From Lathyrus oleraceus (taxonomy: Eukaryota > Streptophyta > Magnoliopsida > Fabales > Fabaceae): a stretch of 64,000 nucleotides of DNA. Of the stretch, positions 34,949-46,128 are shown in pieces. Each line of letters opens with the position of its first letter. Position 1 is the stretch's first letter. A program made the position numbers and the translations under genes. The DNA is taken from positions 437,546,238 through 437,610,237 of the forward strand of contig NC_066581.1 of the NCBI RefSeq assembly GCF_024323335.1. The letters run 5' to 3'. Under the pieces are notes generated by a model. It did not search any database, was not told the origin of the DNA, and saw nothing but the letters and a program-made list of their open reading frames with translations.

Positions 34949-36094
34949 TTAGTCTGCCAAAATTTTGATCTCTTGAAGGAGAGGCCTATATTTTTTCAGG
35001 TACTTTCCATTCACTCTTAAAATCCGCCTATCTGGTGCCAACTCTTCGACCTTGTAGGCGTTGTAAGAAAAGGCCTACAAAACCTTAAATGGTCCCTCCC
35101 AATTAGGGGACCATTTACCCAAAACTCTATCATTTCTGTCCATAGGCAGGATCACCCTCCAAACCAGATCGTCGACAGCAAACACTTTCCCTTTCACCCT
35201 TTTATTGTAGGCTCGGGCGACTTTCTCTTTCTGTCTTTGTAGGGAGTCCAATGCTAACATTCTTTCTTCATCTACGTCGACCAATTCATCTGTCATCATA
35301 CTCCAGTAGTCTTCAGAAGGTATTTCATACTGCCTTTGGGTTCTGACCGCCTGGACCTGAATCTCTATTAGCAATACTACGTCATGCCCATAAACCAGTC
35401 GAAATGGGGTTGTTCCAGTTGCTTCTTTTTGTGACGTTTGACATGCCCACAAAGCTTGGTCCAACTTCTTATGCCAATTTCTTGGCTTCTTTCCTATGTG
35501 TTTCTTTATTAGGCCGATGATCACCTTATTAGCAGTTTCGACTTGGCCATTCGCCTGTGCGTAATAGGGGGTAGAGGTCGGTAATTTGATTCCCATTTGT
35601 TTTGCAAAATCTTGCATTTTTTGACCAGTGAAAACTGACCCCTGGTTGGTTGTAATAGTTTCTGGGATGCCAAACCTGCATATGATCTAACTCTGGACAA
35701 AGTCTATCACAACCTCTTGGTCCACATTTATCAGTGCTACGGCTTCAACCCATTTTATGAAATAGTCGATACCGACTAACACATACCTTTGTTGTTTCGA
35801 CGAGGCTGGCTTTATTTCTCCTATAACATCCAGAGTCCATCCTCGAAATGGCCAGGGCTTCACAATTGTATGCAACTCGCTTGCAGGCACATGTTGTATG
35901 CCCCTATGTAATTGGCATTCTTGACAGCCTTTAGCAAATTCAATGCAATCTTTCAGCATTGAAGGCCAATAAACCCCTGAGCGCATCAAGAGCCATTTCA
36001 TCTTCAAGCCTGCTTGATATGCCCCACACGCCCCGCTATGTATGCTTGACACAACCACGTATGCCTCACTTTCTCCTAGGCATTTTAATAACAC
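34949..36094 (-). pseudogene. Tat integrase
   Basis: The minus strand gives a zinc-binding head (IHSGACGAYQAG...KGCQECQLHRG), in which the second His is Tyr. The catalytic core follows: first Asp in GWTLDVIGEI, then TITTNQGSVFTG where the second catalytic Asp is Asn, then the Glu in NGQVETANK. The C-terminal part (GKWSPNWEGPFKVL) runs past a stop at about 35075 to a final stop at 34949-34951. Another stop splits the core near 35690. Integrase would join the element DNA to the host chromosome; this copy cannot. Confidence 0.9.
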
Positions 36095-37306
36095 TCATTC
36101 AACCGTCTTTTTGAATAATTCATCATTTACCAAGATGTAGCTAAGGGCCCTATATTTTATCTTTCGATTTGTCGACCCCACGGGATTGCGTAAGTAATCA
36201 ACTAGCGGTTTACGCCAATCGCTTTCATCTTCATCGTCGACAGCCAGAATTTCAAAATGATTTTTATCTACGGCTCCCAACTTCACGGTCGCCAAATCTG
36301 ACGGTGACAACACTGTTGCTCGTACTTTCTCTCTTACCTGAACCTTTTCATCCTGGTCTTTCGACGCTTTGTACCCTGAGGCCTCCTGCGCCAAATCATT
36401 TTCTCTTTAGTTTTCTTTTCGTGGAATGTGTTGGAGATTGACTTGCTCAAACCTCTTGAGTAATCTGATGGTGACCACAAAGTACTTGATTAAATTTTCT
36501 TTAACACACCTGTACTCTTTTGATGCTTGTTTAATCACTAACTCCGAGTCTCCCATAATTTCGACATTCCTTGCCCCTAATTCTAGCAGTAGTTCAAGTC
36601 CGATGATCAGTGACTCATATTCTGCTTTATTATTGGTGCATACCCCTTCGATTCTGTATTTGAACTCTGCTGGAATTCCATCTGGAGAAATTATGACTCC
36701 TCCTATCCCAGATCCGTGCTTATGTCTTGACCTGTCGAAGTATAGCCTCCATGGTGCTAAATCTATGTAATTCTGCGCCATTTCGACCATTGAATGGTCG
36801 ACAAGAAAATCCGCTACTACCTGCCCTTTCATCGCTTTCAAGGGTACGTATGTCAGGGAGTATTCTGTTAACGCTAAAGCCCATTTCCCAATTCGACTAT
36901 GCAAAATTGGTTTAGATAACATGTGTTTAATAATATCAAAGTGGGAAGACACGTACACATCAACAGGCTTGATATATTGCTTTAGTTTCATACAAGAGAA
37001 ATACATGCATAGACATAGTTTTTCTATATCAATATACCTAGTTTCAGGATCATTAAGCATTCGACTAAGGTAATACACTGGTCTTTCGACACATTTTTCA
37101 TCCTCTTGGACTAACATACTTCCTATAGTCGATTCTGAGGCTGCAATATACAATCTCATTGGCCTATGCCTAACATGAGGGGCCAGTACCGGACGCCTAG
37201 TCAAATACTCTTTGATTTTGTCGAAAGCCTCTTGGTGTTCATCCTGCCACTTGAAATCCTCGTTCTTCAGTCGAAGTAGTGGGGAGAATGCTTTTGTTTT
37301 GCCATT
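36095..37306 (-). pseudogene. Tat RNase H plus second (archaeal-type) RNase H
   Basis: From 37306 downward on the minus strand runs the RNase H that normally follows RT (LYIAASESTIGSMLVQEDE, PVYYLSRMLNDPETRY). A second RNase H follows with WRLYFDRSRHKHGSG, NKAEYESLIIGLELL and MGDSELVIKQ, giving the D..E..D acidic residues. A second RNase H is known for the Tat lineage. A stop at about 36407 and another near 36095 break the frame. The junction at 37306 is where SIRE interrupts pol. Confidence 0.85.
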
Positions 37307-38525
37307 TCAAATTCTGGTATCAGATATGAGATGTCGAAGGTAATGTCACGACACTAATATCTAAGTAATGCAAACAGGATAAAGATGGTGAATAGTAATG
37401 CAAGAGACACAAGCAATTGTTAACCCAGTTTAGTCCAACTCACCTACATCTGGGGGCTACCAAGCCAGGAAGGAAATTCACTAAAATAGAATTATTTCAA
37501 AGACTCTCCGTACACTTCAACAAGTTACAGTCTTTCTCACCTAATCTCTACCCGTGCAATTTCTACCTAAGCACTCTTAGATATGAGAACCTACTCACTT
37601 CCCTACGATCACACACCAGTGATTTTAAACAACAATCCCTTGTGAAAAGAAAAAACTTTTCATAACACACTCTTAATTTTACTTCACAATTTCAATCAAG
37701 AAGACACACTCTTGATCTTGCTTCACAGCTTTTATCAAGAAGACACACACTTGATATTGCTTCACAGCTTTGATCAAGTAGACACACACTCTTGCTTAAC
37801 AACTTTAGAGTGATAAATTACAACCACAAATCAGTGCAATTCAATCATCAATGGATGACTTGAATGACCTACAAGTCTCACGACTATACAGACACAAACC
37901 CTAGCTCTCTCTATATATTTCGCTCAGTATTGGTTGTGTGTCCAAACAGGTTTTCTAAGTCCCTTTCTATAGAAGCTTTCAACTGGGCTTGGACATCTTG
38001 AAAACCCTAAATCTATTTTCCAATCAAATCTTTTTATAACAGCTGGTTAGATCTCCTTGGAAAATAAGTAAATCTGGTTGTAATCCATGATTGAATGCGC
38101 CAACTAATCAGATCTTCAATCATACAAAGATTGCCTTTAATTGAGCAATCACAAAACACCAGACATTCATACTGAATGTTTTGTGTACAGGATGTCATGA
38201 CATCGGGTCTGACATCCTGGAAAAATCCTGCATAATCCAATAATTCCTTTTATAACTTCCAGCAGGTACAGCCATATCAGATGCCATGACCTTGTGTATG
38301 TCATCTAAACCAATCCTGCATGAACATGTCTTTCATTTAAGATTTAGCAGGTACATCCAATATCAGAAGCCTTGTCATTGTATGTAGCATTCTGAACCAA
38401 TCCTGCATGAACATGTTCTTGAACTCCAGCATGTACATAGGATATCTCATGTTAAGACATTACACATAACATCTTGTGAACACTCTTTGTTTTACCAAAA
38501 TTGCTGCCAACACTTAGAATCAACA
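37307..38525 (-). repeat. SIRE 3' LTR
   Basis: 1219 bp copy of 43601-44822. The plus-strand left edge reads TCAAATTCTGG where the other copy has TGAAATTCTGG. A TATA-like run (37912-37918) and a single palindrome GATGTCATGACATC (38191-38204) are present. Confidence 0.95.
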
Positions 38526-38550
38526 AACTCCCCCTTTGGCAAATTTTGGC
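38526..38550 (-). other. SIRE polypurine tract
   Basis: On the minus strand GCCAAAGGGGGAGTT abuts the LTR start TGTTGATTC, the arrangement usual in SIRE elements. Confidence 0.8.
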
Positions 38551-38641
38551 TAAAACATATATCTGTCCTTTTTGTTCACAAGGTAAACTTTCAGCAGTTA
38601 AACAACTTAACAGTAGTTTAATCAGCAGCAGAAGCAAAACA

Positions 38642-39230
38642 ATTACTAGCTATGGCTACTAGTAATACACACATGCACAAGGGTACTTCTCCTCCCCCTA
38701 AATCTGTGCAACAAAAACAGAATTACTAGTTATGGATGCAACTAGTCAGACACACAAATGCACAAGGGTACTCCTTCTCCCCCTAAATCTGTGCACACAA
38801 AAACAGAATTACTAGTTATGGATGCAACTAGTAAGACACACAAACGCACAAGGGTACTCCTTCTCCCCCTAAATTTATGCACCACATACATCTCCTTTAA
38901 TAATAACAGCACTTGTAACCACATCACCTGTAACAATCAGAATATCATTCTGACATCTGTTTCAACATGTTAACATTCAGAATTTCCTTCTGACATCTCC
39001 TTCAACATGTTAACATTCAGAACCTCCTTCTGACATCTCCTTCAACATCACCTGTACAACACAGAGCTTGCACAGAACATCAGACATCTCCTCCAACGTC
39101 TCAGAACAGAACACCATTTTGTCTTACATCAGACATCTCCTCCAACATCACAGAACAGAACACCATTCTGTCTTACATCAGACATCTCCTCCAACATCAC
39201 AGAACAGAACATCATAGAACATCATTCTAT
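38642..39230. repeat. SIRE 3' non-coding tandem repeats
   Basis: Three units of 80-86 bp start at 38642, 38722 and 38808. Each contains a plus-strand tccccctaaat run, that is, an extra AGGGGGA purine tract on the element strand. Farther on are units of about 41 bp (38940-39045, around gacatctccttcaacatg) and three 49-bp units (starts 39081, 39130, 39179; cagacatctcctccaac). Confidence 0.85.
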
Positions 39231-39602
39231 TCAACAACATCAGCTGTCATCTGTTTAGCCTAGCTAGCTACATCAGCACTGCAGATCTCCTCCACAACCA
39301 CATATTTAACTGCAGCTCTCCACATAATCACTTCTCCCCCTTTTTAGTCAAAATTGACCAAAGGTGACTTAAAGCATAAACGCTAGGAGATACATACCAT
39401 AATTATACACAACTATAATAGCTGAGATAATTAAAACTCCATGGAACTCATTAAGAGCCCAAATATTACATCAAGGCATCAGTAAGGACTGCACAAAATA
39501 CAAACATTTCAACAGAAATAAAACATCCAAGCTTCCAAAACAGTCATAACAGCATCCAGAACATCACACATGTCATCATAACAGGGGGACCATCACCACA
39601 AC

Positions 39603-40376
39603 TTAGTCCGAGGAGGTTGCATCTTCTTTACTTTCAGATTCATAACTGCCACTAGATTGATCTTGAGAATTAGACCTCTTACTTGAGGTATGGGCATCTG
39701 ACTCATTGGCTTCACCATCTTCCAGATGGAAGGAAATGTTGTCCAAATGCACAGCTGCAACCTTAGCTGGAGACTTTCTAACAATTTGCCTTTTAGCAGG
39801 TGAGATGTTTGGGACATCGTCTTCGACATCATCTTCAGAATCAGAGCTTTCTCTGATTTTCCTCTTCTGAACCTCTACTTTACTCCATGATTTAGAAGGA
39901 CCTACAACAGCAACCTTCCTACTAGTTCTAGCTGTCAACATCTCAGCCACAGTCTTGTCTTTCCTGGTTTTCATTTTCTTTGCAACACTTGGTTTCAAGT
40001 GATGAACCAAGGTGTCATCTTCCTCTTCTGAACTCTCTTCCTCCAAATCAATTACTCTCTCAGCAGTGTTATGCTTCTTTCTTGGCCATTCTTTGACTTG
40101 ACCAACAGTGATTGTCCTACAGACTTCATTGTCTATGGCTTCTAACTCAACAGCTCCTTCTGTTCCTCTCCCTAGGAACGTATTCATTATAGTTGAGGAG
40201 AACCTTACACACCTTCTTCTCACAAAGACCTTGCAGAATTCTTTGTTATTCTTGTCAGAAATATCCTCTGGGATATTCACCACAAACTCCTCCACTAAAC
40301 CTTCAAAACATTGGGGTAATGCACTAACTGTTTTCATCAAACCAGCCAACTTGATTAATTCCATAACTTCTTTCAC
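39603..40376 (-). CDS. SIRE envelope-like / plant transposon protein ORF
   Basis: An open 257-codon frame with GLVEEFVVNIPEDIS, KVFVRRRCVRFSSTIMNTFL, then acidic and lysine-rich stretches (EEESSEEEDDTL, SDSEDDVEDDVP). This is the extra ORF that follows RNase H in SIRE-type copia elements, historically called envelope-like and also resembling the putative plant transposon protein domain. Its biological role is unproven. No signal peptide or membrane segment is evident; the composition looks nuclear or nucleic-acid binding. It lies about 70 bp after the RNase H end. The true start may lie slightly upstream (in-frame ELGKEDVEV precedes the Met). Confidence 0.7.
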   Translation of the reverse strand: MKEVMELIKLAGLMKTVSALPQCFEGLVEEFVVNIPEDISDKNNKEFCKVFVRRRCVRFSSTIMNTFLGRGTEGAVELEAIDNEVCRTITVGQVKEWPRKKHNTAERVIDLEEESSEEEDDTLVHHLKPSVAKKMKTRKDKTVAEMLTARTSRKVAVVGPSKSWSKVEVQKRKIRESSDSEDDVEDDVPNISPAKRQIVRKSPAKVAAVHLDNISFHLEDGEANESDAHTSSKRSNSQDQSSGSYESESKEDATSSD

Positions 40377-40448
40377 TTCTACATCCTCCTTCCCTAGTTC
40401 CCTTTCTACAGAAACTCTCCTCTATATAATAAATTTCCACTTTAATTG

Positions 40449-40810
40449 CTATAAATTCTCATGAATACAAATCCCCAATTTCCCTCTTAAACATTCAAAC
40501 CGATTAGCATCCAAAGCTTTTCTAAATATGTCAGCTAATTGCATTTCAATAGTAACATGCTCCAGTGCTATGATTTTCTCTTCCATAAGTTCTCTAATAA
40601 AGTGATGACTAATATCAATGTGCTTTGTCCTGCTGCGCTGAACAGGATTTTTGGAAATAGTTGTAGCACTCAGGTTGTCACAGTACACTGTCCTGACATC
40701 TTGTGTAACATTGTGTTCAGTCACCATTAGTTTCAACCAACCCTATTGAGAACAGCTACTTCCAGCTGCTATGTATTCAACTTGATATATAGCACAAACA
40801 CCATTTTCAT
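40449..40810 (-). pseudogene. SIRE RNase H, C-terminal part
   Basis: VEYIAAGSSCSQ, a stop, then LKLMVTEHNV, VYCDNLSATTISKNPVQ, RTKHIDISHHFIRE and LRGKLGICIHENL. This is the conserved end of copia RNase H, including the D of the YCDN motif. Upstream parts of RNase H are out of frame or missing. Confidence 0.85.
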
Positions 40811-40869
40811 CTTTGAATACTTTCGAATGTGTAGGAGAAGGAGTCCTTGCACTCTTCATACCAATCTTC

Positions 40870-42906
40870 TTAACTGTTCTTGGCACATTTGCTTTGAGAT
40901 AGAAAAATAGACTCTTCTATCTGCTTAACTTGTAGCCCAAGTCCAACAAAGCTCTTCCCAACTTCAGACTGCTTTTGACGAGCAACATGTTCTACCATCT
41001 GATCTGACCTCCTACCAAACCCAATATTATCCACATCTGTTTGAGCCACCATAAGCTTTTCTCCTTGAGGTTTCAGACAACAATCTTTGAAGATTTCAAC
41101 CACATCAGATTTGTTTTTGGTCCAGATGTATCTGGAGAAATCATCCACCACTACAAACTTCTTTCCACCAAGGCTTTCCACTTGCATGGGTCCCGTCAAC
41201 TTCATATGGAGGAGTTTCAACCCTTTGGAAGTGATGTTAAGTCTGAGTTTCTGGTGTGACATCCTTGTCTGACATTTCACACAGACTTTCAATTTGGGAG
41301 TTTCTCTAGAAGATATAATCATCTTCATCCCTTTCTCCTTGACTGAGGTACATTTTGAGGAGTAACTAATTTGAGAGTTCCACATGTAACAGTTATCTTT
41401 GGTTCTGACTCCTTCCATGATTACTTCACTTTCTTTGTTGGTAATCAGACATTCAATTTTAGTGAAGTTAACATTTAGACCTTGGTCACATAGTTGACTG
41501 ATGCTTATTAGATTTGCAGTCAAGCCCTTAACCAGTAGGACCTTGTCAAGTTTAGGCACTCCAGGACAATCAAGCTTGCCTATCCCCTTGATTTCACCCT
41601 TTGCTCCATCACCAAAGGTTACATAGCTTATGGAATGAGGATGAAGTCTAGTTATCAGGTATTTGTTTCCAGTCATGTGTCTAGAACATCCACTATCAAA
41701 ATACCACTCTTCTTTGGCTGAGACTCTGAGGGGAATGTGAGCTATTAGACTTGTAACATTAGTCTTAGGAACCCATTGCTTTTTGTTGACAGGCCTGTGT
41801 TGTTTGGGTCTGGGTTGATAGTGAGTCTGATGATGAACAGGACTAGGATAACCATACAGCTTATAGCAGAAGGGCTTCAGGTGACCAAATTTCTCACAGT
41901 AATGGCATCTCCATCTTTGGTGTTTCCCTTTCTGTTGTCTTATCTTCTTATGTTGTGACATATGATGTGACATCACAGGTTTGCTTTTACTATGGCTGCA
42001 TTTAGGTTTGGCTTGAGGTTTGCAACCAGTGTAACTGCACTCAGGCTTAGATTCATTATACCCAATGCCAGATTTGTCTCCTGTTATTTTTCCAGTTTGG
42101 AGAATCTTGTCTAGGGAGTCAGATCCATTGTTTAACATTCTTACATACTTGGTCATCTCTTCTAGTTTAGAATTCAAGAACATAGCTTCAGTTTTTAACT
42201 TGGAGATGATTTCCACATGGTCTTCCTTCTCATTCTCCAGCTGTACTATCTTCTGACTTTCAACTTGTTGACTTTCATCTATCTTAGCCTTCAGAACCAC
42301 TGCTTCTGTTTTTAATTTGGAGATGGTTTCCAAGTGTTCTACCTTCTCATTCTCAAGTTGAGTTATTTCCTTCTTCTGGCTTTCAACCTGTTTACACCAC
42401 TCTAAACTTTTGAGACACAACTTTCTATAGGTAGTGGCCAACTCTTCAAAGGTTACTTCACCATCACTTGAGTCTTCATCAGAATCCCATCTTCCAGTCA
42501 AGGCAGTCATAAGATTTGCAGATTCTTCTATTTCACTTCCATCTGACCAAGTGGCAGCAAGATTCCTCTTCTGTTTCTTGAGGTAGGTCCCACATTCAGT
42601 TCTAATGTATCCATACCCATCACATTCATGGCACTGAACTCCTTTTTCTTCTTTGGGCTTTTCATCTGACCTTGTTCTTCTTCCAATATTGTTGGATTTA
42701 CTGATGTCAGATGCGATGTTCTTGACATTAGCCTTAGATCTTTCATCCATCTTTTTCACTAGATTGTTGAATTGTCTTCCCAGCATTGCTACATCATCTT
42801 CCAGATCTTCATCAATATCTGGACCACCTTCCTCCTCTTCCTCCTCAGTGTTTGACTTGAATGCTATGCTTTTGGCTTTCTTTTCAGATCCATCACACAT
42901 TCCCAT
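40870..42906 (-). pseudogene. SIRE gag C-terminus, protease, integrase start and RT end (deletion fusion)
   Basis: 678 open codons. In order: acidic region; a first zinc knuckle CHECDGYGYIRTEC (the His is Tyr); coiled coils built of repeated heptad blocks (ITQLENEKVEHLETISKLKT and a second copy); a good knuckle CHYCEKFGHLKPFC; protease core WYFDSGCSRHMTG; gag-pre-integrase; and the first integrase strand FVVVDDFSRYIW. It then jumps to VGLGLQVKQIEESIFLSQSK, which in intact elements lies at the end of RT. Most of integrase and RT is therefore deleted while the frame stays open. It would be translated with gag if the stop near 42925 were absent. Confidence 0.85.
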
Positions 42907-42924
42907 CTCAAATGTTTGAAGGGA

Positions 42925-43551
42925 TCACATTAGCTCATCAACTCTCATATTGGAAATGTCTTGAGACTCTTCTATGGCTGTCACTTTCATGGCAAATCTC
43001 TTAGGGAGTGACCTGAGTATTTTCCTCACTAATTTTTCATCTGACATCTTCTCACCCAGAGCTCCTGAGGCATTAGCAAATTCAAGGATATTCATATGAA
43101 ATTCATGAATATTTTCATCTTCTTTCATCCTTAAATTTTCAAACTTGGTAGTGAGCAGCTGCAGTCTAGACATCTTCACTCTAGAGGTGCCTTCATGAGT
43201 GGTTTTGAGAATGTCCCAAGCATCTTTAGCCACTTCGCAGTTGTTTACCAATCTGAAGATATACTTATCTACACCATTGAATATAGCATTCAATGCTTTA
43301 GAGTTCCCAAGGGCTAAGTCATCCTCCTCTTTGGTCCATTGTTCTTCAGCCTTCTTATCAGCAGTAGCTTCTCCATTCTTGGTAACAACTGGATGTTCCC
43401 AGCCTGTTAACACAGCCTTCCAAGCCTTATTATCCAGAGATTTTAGGAAGGCTACCATTCGAGGTTTCCCGTAGTCATAGTTGGATCCATCCAAAATAGG
43501 TGGTCTGTGAACAGATCCCCCATCTCTCTCCATAGTACCAGAAAGTATCAT
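42925..43551 (-). pseudogene. SIRE gag, N-terminal part
   Basis: Starts MERDGGSVHRPPILDGSNYD (Met at about 43533) and carries the UBN2-type capsid core: DAWDILKTTHEGTSRVK, LRMKEDENIHEFHMNILEFA and KILRSLPKRFAMKVTAIEES. It ends VDELM followed by an in-frame TGA, and the same frame then continues as SLQTFEMG into the next ORF. Gag is thus split by one stop only. Confidence 0.9.
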
Positions 43552-43582
43552 CCCTAGATCTCACCCAGAACCAGAGCAGGAT

Positions 43583-43598
43583 GCCTGCTCTGATACCA
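43583..43598 (-). other. SIRE primer binding site, tRNA-iMet
   Basis: The minus strand reads TGGTATCAGAGCAGGC, two bases from the LTR end, matching the usual tRNA-iMet primer site. Confidence 0.95.
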
Positions 43599-43600
43599 AT

Positions 43601-44822
43601 TGAAATTCTGGTATCAGATATGAGATGTCGAAGGTAATGTCACGACACTAATATCTGAGTAATGCAAACAAGATAAAGATGGAGAATAGTAATGCAAGAG
43701 ACACAAGCAATTGTTAACCCAATTCGGTCCAACTCACCTACATCTGGGGGATACCAAGCCAGGAAGGAAATTCACTAAAATAGAATTAGTTCAATGACTC
43801 TCCGTACACTTCAACAAGTTATAGTCTTTCTCACCTAATCTCTACCCGTGCAATTTCTACCTAAGGACTCTTAGATATGAGAACCCACTCACTTCCCTAC
43901 GATCACACACCAGTGATTTTAAACAACAATCCCTTGTGAAAAGAAAACACTTTTCAATAACACACTCTTGATTTTACTTCACAGTTTCAATCAAGAAGAC
44001 ACACTCTTGATTTTGCTTCACAACTTTTATCAAAAAGACACACACTTGATCTTGCTTCACAGCTTTGATCAAGTAGACACACACTCTTGCTTAACAGCTT
44101 TAGAGTGACAAATTACAACCACAAATCAGTCCAATTCAATCATCAATGGATGACTTGAATGACCTACAAGTCTCACGACTAAACAGACAAAAACCCTAGT
44201 TTTCTCTCTCTATATTTCGCTCAGTATTGGTTGTGTGTCCAAACAGGTTTTCTAAGTCCCTTTTTGTAGAAGCTTTCAGCTGGGCTTGGACATCTTGAAA
44301 ACCCTAAATCTATTTTCCAATCAAATCTTTTTATAACAGCTGGTTAGATCTCCTTGGAAAATAAGTAAATCTGGTTGTAATTCATGATTGAATGCGCCAG
44401 CTAATCAGATCTTCAATCATGCAAAGATTGCCTTTAATTGAGCAATCACAAAACACCGGACATTCATACTGAATGTTCTGTGTAAAGGATGTCATGACAT
44501 CGGGTCTGACATCCTGGAAGAATCCTGCATAATCCAATAATTCCTTTTATAACTTCCAGAAGATACAACCATATCAGATGCCATGACCTTGTCTATGTCA
44601 TCTAAACCAATCCTGCATGAACATGTCTTTCATTTAAGATCGAGCAGGTACATCCAATATCAGAAGCCTTGTCATTGTATGTAGCATTCTGAACCAATCC
44701 TGCATGAACATGTTCTTGAACTCCAGCAGGTACATAGGATATCTCATGTTAAGACATCACACATAACATCTTGTGAACACTCTTTGTTTTACCAAAATTG
44801 CTGCCAACACTTAGAATCAACA
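43601..44822 (-). repeat. SIRE 5' LTR
   Basis: 1222 bp, plus-strand TGAAATTC...GAATCAACA. The palindrome GATGTCATGACATC is at 44488-44501. Confidence 0.95.
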
Positions 44823-46070
44823 CCACTTAGATTTGATATAAATCTTCTAAGAAAATTTATTTTTCCTAGAAAAGATTGCAACTCCTTTTTGGTCGATGGG
44901 GGCTTGACATCCATAATGGCTTTTGTTTTGCTTTGCTTTACTTCAATACCATTTTTATGAACCACAAAACCAAGGAAGTCGCCTGCTTGCACACAAAAAG
45001 TGCACTTTAATGGATTCATCTTCAATCCACATTTCCTCATCCTCAGAAAGGCTCTACGAAGATGTTTGACGTGAGCATATTGACCATTTGATTTTATCAC
45101 AATATCATCAATGTATACTTGCATGAAATCTTCAATAAAATCATGGAACATTGAGTTCATTATCCTCTGGTATGTTGCTCTGGCATTTTTCAAGCCGAAT
45201 GGCATGACAACCCACTCATATGTCCCCAAGGCTCCTGGACATCGAAACGCCGTCTTCGACACGTCTTGTTCTGCAATAAAAATTTGGTTATGTCCAGCAT
45301 AACCATCTAACATTCTTAAATATTCAAACCCAGCGGCCGAATCGACCAACATTTCAGCCACGGGCATGGCATACTCATCTTTTGGGGTGGCAGCATTTAG
45401 ATCTCTAAAATCAATACATACTCTTAAAGACCCATTTTTCTTTATGACTGACACAATATTGGCCAACCATTCGACATACCTTGCAGTTTGAATAAACTTG
45501 CTTTTCAGGAGTCTTTCTACTTCTGCTTTTATCTTTGCCATGATCTCTAGGGCGAAACGCATGGGCGTCTGCTTCACTGGCTTTCTTCCAGCTTTTATTG
45601 GCAGCTTTAACTCGACCAAATCTCTCAGACTTTAGTTCTTTGTTGATGTTGGTGCTTATGTATGTTGGACTTTTCTCGCCATTCTCACCAAGGTCGAGTT
45701 CTTCCAAGGGGTCTTTTGGTCGGATTTTCTCTGGTGCCTTTGGGTCTTTTTCAAACCCTAAAGGTTCATTGTCATAAATGCAGTCCAGACGCTGCATGTC
45801 GATACTCCTTTTAGCCAAAGTTAGCTTATCTGGGGGTTCTGGCCCAATGGCCATACGCCCTTCTTTATTTAATGCACAGGCTTCAACAGCCATGTTTTCT
45901 TCAGCCTCTAGAGCCGACTTTATTTTGTTCTCGGCAACGTATGCCGAAATCTTTCTTAGAGCTTCTAACTCATACATCATCAGTGACGTCCCCCCAGCCT
46001 GTCGGCCGGATACCTGTGTAGGGTGGATCGTCCAGGCGTTCCACACCCCAAATGAAACCGTGAGTTTCAT
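44823..46070 (-). pseudogene. Tat reverse transcriptase
   Basis: From 45619 down: VERLLKSKFIQTARYVEWLA, VCIDFRDLNAATPKDEY, LDGYAGHNQIFIAEQDVSKT, MPFGLKNARATYQR, then the catalytic VYIDDIVIKS (YxDD) and FLGFVVHKNGIEVKQSK. This RT core is full-length and largely undamaged. Upstream (46070-45620) is the pol linker in another frame; a short deletion plus frameshift near 45620 separates the two. The domain stops at the SIRE insertion, just after RRFISNLSG. Confidence 0.9.
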
Positions 46071-46128
46071 GAAAAGCTAGAGAGACGAAAGCTTCACTCA
46101 AATTAGTGTATACATCCTCAGCTGGAAA

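Larger units (their letters stand above)
37307..44822 (-). mobile_element. SIRE/Maximus-type Ty1/copia element, internally deleted, nested in Tat pol
   Basis: LTRs are 37307-38525 and 43601-44822. Flanks CCATT (37302-37306) and CCACT (44823-44827) form a 5-bp duplication with one change. Removing the insert restores the Tat pol reading between RT and RNase H. Order on the minus strand: primer site, gag, protease, start of integrase, end of RT, RNase H end, envelope-like frame, repeats, polypurine tract. In about 125 aligned LTR bases near the left ends I count 7 differences. Confidence 0.9.

Noticed and set aside
36426..36770. 114-codon plus-strand frame
   Set aside because: Shadow of the minus-strand Tat RNase H.
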